A stretch of 64,000 nt of DNA from Ostrinia nubilalis (Eukaryota; Arthropoda; Insecta; Lepidoptera; Crambidae), in contig NC_087119.1 of NCBI RefSeq assembly GCF_963855985.1, positions 2,644,001 through 2,708,000 of the forward strand, in the 5' to 3' direction. The notes under the pieces were generated by a model. It saw nothing but the letters and a program-made list of their open reading frames with translations, had not been told where the DNA came from and did no database searches. The position numbers and the translations under genes were made by a program. This document shows positions 60,573 to 64,000 of this stretch, one piece after another (the first letter of the stretch is position 1; each line of letters starts with the position of its first letter).

Positions 60573-61284
60573 GTATTTTCTAAGATAAAGGCGCACAAAT
60601 TGATTGAGTTTCTTCACATCACCAGCCATTACGGTAACTAACCGTCTGAAGTTGCCCTACAGCTGTATAGAAGTGTGACTGGCAAAGGGCTGACAGACAA
60701 GCTAAAGTACCCTTGAACAAGGCACTTACGAGTAGTATTAATATTTCGTATACTCAATCTTTACTGAAAGATAATAGTTTGTAGTCTAGTTTAAAGCCTA
60801 CAACCACGTTAACAATGAAATCCGTAAATTAAAAGAATGATCTGATGATGTTTGTCAATGTTCTAAACGGAACTTATTTAAAGTAATTAGATATAATAAT
60901 TTTGGAAAATTGTAATGACGTTTTTTCTGTTTTTTTGGTACGAGACTTGACCTTAAGTATTAGGGCTTATTAAGGACGATGAATGAGCATGACATGTTGA
61001 GCGACGGGAAACGGATCCTTGGAATTGCCGGAACCTAAAAGCACGTGTGAGTGGGTTTGTGTTTAAGATACCTTCCAGTCCGAACTTTGCTTTGGATCCT
61101 GCGGTATTTAAACGGACACTGAATCAACAATGTCGACCAACGTGCAGAACCTGTCGTAGATTGCGATTAATTTGATCGATACTATCATTTCAGATACCTG
61201 GATATGTCTAGTGCAACTACGTTGACATTCATAAGTAAAAAGCTCCATTAGAGAATTTCAAATATACGATAGCACCCTAATAGG
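60573..61284. other. No feature recognised
   Basis: AT-rich non-coding sequence. Confidence 0.45.
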
Positions 61285-61286
61285 TA

Positions 61287-62194
61287 GGGGAAGCCCGGGC
61301 AAGAAGCATAATGTGGGTAAGAAGAATAATCGATTTTACTAAAAACCTACAACACATGGCGCTACTGGACGTTTGCGGGTCTGTTAAACAGCAACACAGC
61401 CACGCCATGATAGTTCCACCAAAAGAATACGTGCGTGAACTTTTTGTCAATTCGAAATCAAAAGTTTTTGGCTGTTTTCTTACGATTTTTTGCAAGGTAT
61501 GTGTGTTGATTTCTTGTATTACGTATTAAGTGTTAACTTATGGACTCTGTTTAGTTGATTGCATGGTAAATTAAGTTTAATTTGTGTGTGTTGCTTTTTT
61601 TCAGCGGTAGAAATTTAACGGGTGGGTATACAACTTTTAAATATTGGTGCTTTGGGCAAGACGGATATGGGCAAAACGGATAGGTAAAGACAGCCATAAC
61701 TGAATAGCAGGCCCTAACAAAACCACACATCTGAAAACAAGAACTTCCAAACAAGACTTGTCAAGAGGAAAAATGACCAAAAACAAAAATCAGATGGAGA
61801 AAACAAAATATTTATGTTGTGTGCTCAGAAGAATACACTGAACCACCTACCGAGGATTGGATAGAGTGCAATCAATGCAAGAAGTGGGCATACGAGGATT
61901 GTACCTTATATTCAGGCATAGGCAGTTATTATTGTGATGATTGCAATGATTAAAGCAGTTATTACTGTACATATCCGTCTTGCCCAGGGGGGTCGGGCAA
62001 AATGGATTATTGGAACTTTTTTTTTAATGACATTTTTATTGTAGAATTTGTTTAAGTTTCTAAGTTTATTCTTTACAATTCCAAAGATGATTACCTAAGA
62101 TACAAATTATTAATTAATAGACTGTTGTTGATTGCATATTTATGTGGTTTTTTTGCCACTTTTCTTAAGGTATTCGTGCTGCCCGGGCTTCCCC
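61287..62194 (+). mobile_element. Deleted pogo/Tigger-like DNA transposon
   Basis: A 908-bp element with perfect 15-bp ends GGGGAAGCCCGGGCA, flanked by TA at 61285-61286 and 62195-62196. Internal words 'gggcaagacggatatgggca' and 'catatccgtcttgcccaggg' form further inverted motifs. The 3' part encodes a PHD-finger remnant (61822-61953). Pogo-like transposases in insects often carry such a C-terminal finger, which together with the TA duplication suggests this group. The DDE core is missing. Confidence 0.75.
61773..61953 (+). pseudogene. PHD-finger C-terminus of a pogo-like transposase
   Basis: After an in-frame TGA near 61773-61775 the frame is open to a TAA at 61951-61953. From 61822 it reads CSEEYTEPPTEDWIECNQCK, then KWAYEDCTLYSG, then YYCDDCND. 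The Cys pairs (C..., CNQC, a later C, and CDDC) with the W-I-x-C-x-x-C-x-x-W core are those of a PHD-type zinc finger. The chemistry-bearing DDE domain that should precede it is deleted, so no active transposase can be made. The frame 61311-61529 (+) near the left end may be leftover 5' sequence but is not recognisable. Confidence 0.65.
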
Positions 62195-62196
62195 TA

Positions 62197-63529
62197 CAAC
62201 AGGTATCTGAAAATGGTCATCTGTTACGAAAAGCTCTACTCATAAAAAAGAGGCATTTAAAACGATAGCAACGATCCTGATTGCAATTTTCAGATAAGTA
62301 AATCATAAGTTTTACTGTATGTACTGCATCAGTACTTTAGGAAAAGCTTCTTTCAGAACATAGTTGTTGAATCACAGTAACTTAACCAGGTAGGTACATA
62401 AAATAATTTTCTAATAAATTCTAACTGAATGTCTTGCTTCCTAATGGCAGTTGCAGTAACTTAATTACCTCCCCGTTCCTCTGAAACTTATTGGTGCATC
62501 GCAACCAATTACGGCGGCGTCTCGTCAAAGACGCCTGTTATCAGTTAACACATCTTGTGTTAACTACAGATGACAGAACATCAGACTATACATGCAAAAT
62601 AAATTAAGTTTAAAAAACTAAAAACACGCTTTTAATTACTGTACTAAATCATCTAGCACTAAGGTGCTCGAAAAAACAAATACAATGAACCCAAACTCGA
62701 TGCGATTCCGCCGTTTAGGAGTTCCTAAGGCCACCTTCCAGTCCCATCATCAGACCAGCTCGATGGTACCATAATATTGTATTGTCATCTAATCTACATA
62801 TATTATATAATTTTCAAGTTTCATGATGATACAAGAATTAGAAGTGCATGTAATTCAGATTCTTAGATTCCATTACATAAGTTACATACACAACGACCTA
62901 ATAAAAGCGAGTTTATAGTGTTTTTATATAATAACAGTGTGGCATAAGATAACCCATTTCTTAGCTCGATGTACCATCGTCCATACAATTGTTTTATAAA
63001 ACTGTAACTGAAACTATTAGTACGAGTACTCGTTAATGTGTTATGTACATTTAAAACGTTTAATAAAATGACAATGACATGCAGTTGATATGCTGGATTC
63101 CTGGCTTGAAAATTGAAATTAAATTCTTAAATTTTCAATTTTTTTAGACTAGTCGTCGATACTATGCTTCCATGCAATCTATGCACATGTCGTGGCAGCT
63201 TTTAATTAAGGCTACACTATAAGCATGTTTTGTTTTCAATGTTTCTTTCCAGTTAATTGTGTATGTCTTGTTAGCTGTCCTTAAATAAATAAAGAAATAA
63301 ATAAACAAGTTAACGTTAACCTAGATTCTATTCGCTTCTTTTGATGTAATTTGCCATAAGCGTTTTGACATCGACCTATCGAAAGCTCAAGAAGTATGTC
63401 AAACAAAACAACCTCAATGACAGGTTTATCGAGGCCAGATATCTAATTTTAGCTCCCCATGGACATCAATGCAAGACCTAAAAGTACCTACCTATTATTT
63501 GTAAAGCCTCGTTCACACGACGGCGAACA
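62197..63529. other. No feature recognised
   Basis: AT-rich. A small hairpin GTTAACACA/TGTGTTAAC lies near 62545-62562. No gene. Confidence 0.45.
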
Positions 63530-63713
63530 CAGTCTGCTTACCATGAGTTTACGTTAGTTGTGCTAGCGAGTACTTACGTCAAAAAATCTATGTAAATTTT
63601 ATTTCTTGAAAGAAGCCGCTAGGGGCGCTGCACAATATGTCATGCATTTAATGTAATTTTTTTACGCAGTCGCTAGCGAACACACCTAACGTAAACTCAT
63701 GGTAAGCACACTG
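63530..63713. mobile_element. MITE-like inverted-repeat element
   Basis: The left arm CAGTCTGCTTACCATGAGTT... (63530-63558) is matched by the reverse complement at 63686-63713 (CTAACGTAAACTCATGGTAAGC...CTG written in parts). It is perfect over 22 bp apart from a single change near the tip. 'gctagcga' words extend the pairing inward. No target duplication was found. The right half shares the word 'tttttacgcagtcgctagcg' with 26642-26661. Confidence 0.75.
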
Positions 63714-64000
63714 ATGTACTGAACCAAATAATGCTTAAGACATTGGTAGGTATGACTTTTACCGCTTAAGTTTCATATTGTTTTAACAAACAGTGTTCTT
63801 AAGAACACTTTCATGCATTATCATACGTAAGAATTTACATAATTATCTTAACGCGCAAACTTCCAACAAACAAAGAACTCACATGTTTTGAATATAAATA
63901 AGTAGATAAAGTAATAACATTTGAAAGTATCTTAATATGTTTTGCAACTAATGTTTGAAATGCATCCATTACCTTAGTTTTAAAACTCGAAAGAAACAAA

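Overview
The window looks like lepidopteran (moth or butterfly) nuclear DNA. It is AT-rich, has almost no long open frames and no bacterial-type gene packing. It carries repeats typical of Lepidoptera: a short interspersed repeat whose ends read 'actaatattataaatgcgaaag' and 'cgggcgaagccgcgggcgg', RTE-type LINE tails ending in (GAT)n, the 'acggaaccctta...ccgactcgcacttggcc' repeat, a tRNA-derived SINE, and several MITEs with TTA/TAA target duplications. The species assignment is inference.

The only host gene I can support is on the minus strand. Two exons, 36672-36856 and 35064-35127, have canonical splice sites and compatible phase. Joined, they read into the start of a class I cyclic nucleotide phosphodiesterase catalytic domain most like PDE7. 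I did not find the next exons with the metal-binding HxxxH/HD motifs, so much of the remaining sequence may be introns or flank of this gene.

The rest is dominated by mobile elements, many nested. The centrepiece is an apparently intact BEL/Pao LTR retrotransposon on the minus strand (41592-49539). It has two 1078-bp LTRs identical by eye, a perfect GATAT target duplication, PBS, PPT and one uninterrupted gag-pol frame of about 1887 codons, and it has jumped into an older TA-flanked DNA transposon (41238-50124). The window also contains a 3-kb foldback element (17631-20666) split by a second element (17675-19609) that carries a broken ORF and seven exact copies of a 13-mer. Two copies of a palindrome-headed element lie at 4263-5308 and 59656-60572, and their 29-bp palindrome loops are exact reverse complements of each other. 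A deleted pogo-like element (61287-62194) keeps a PHD-finger remnant. A Harbinger-like element (26428-27560) contains a LINE-like repeat. There is a MITE with an internal SINE (33714-34276) and a MITE inside a palindromic element (56452-56857).

Calls rest on reading by eye. Repeat boundaries backed by target duplications are firm to a few bases; the others are approximate. No host gene other than the PDE7-like one, no functional tRNA and no rRNA was recognised.
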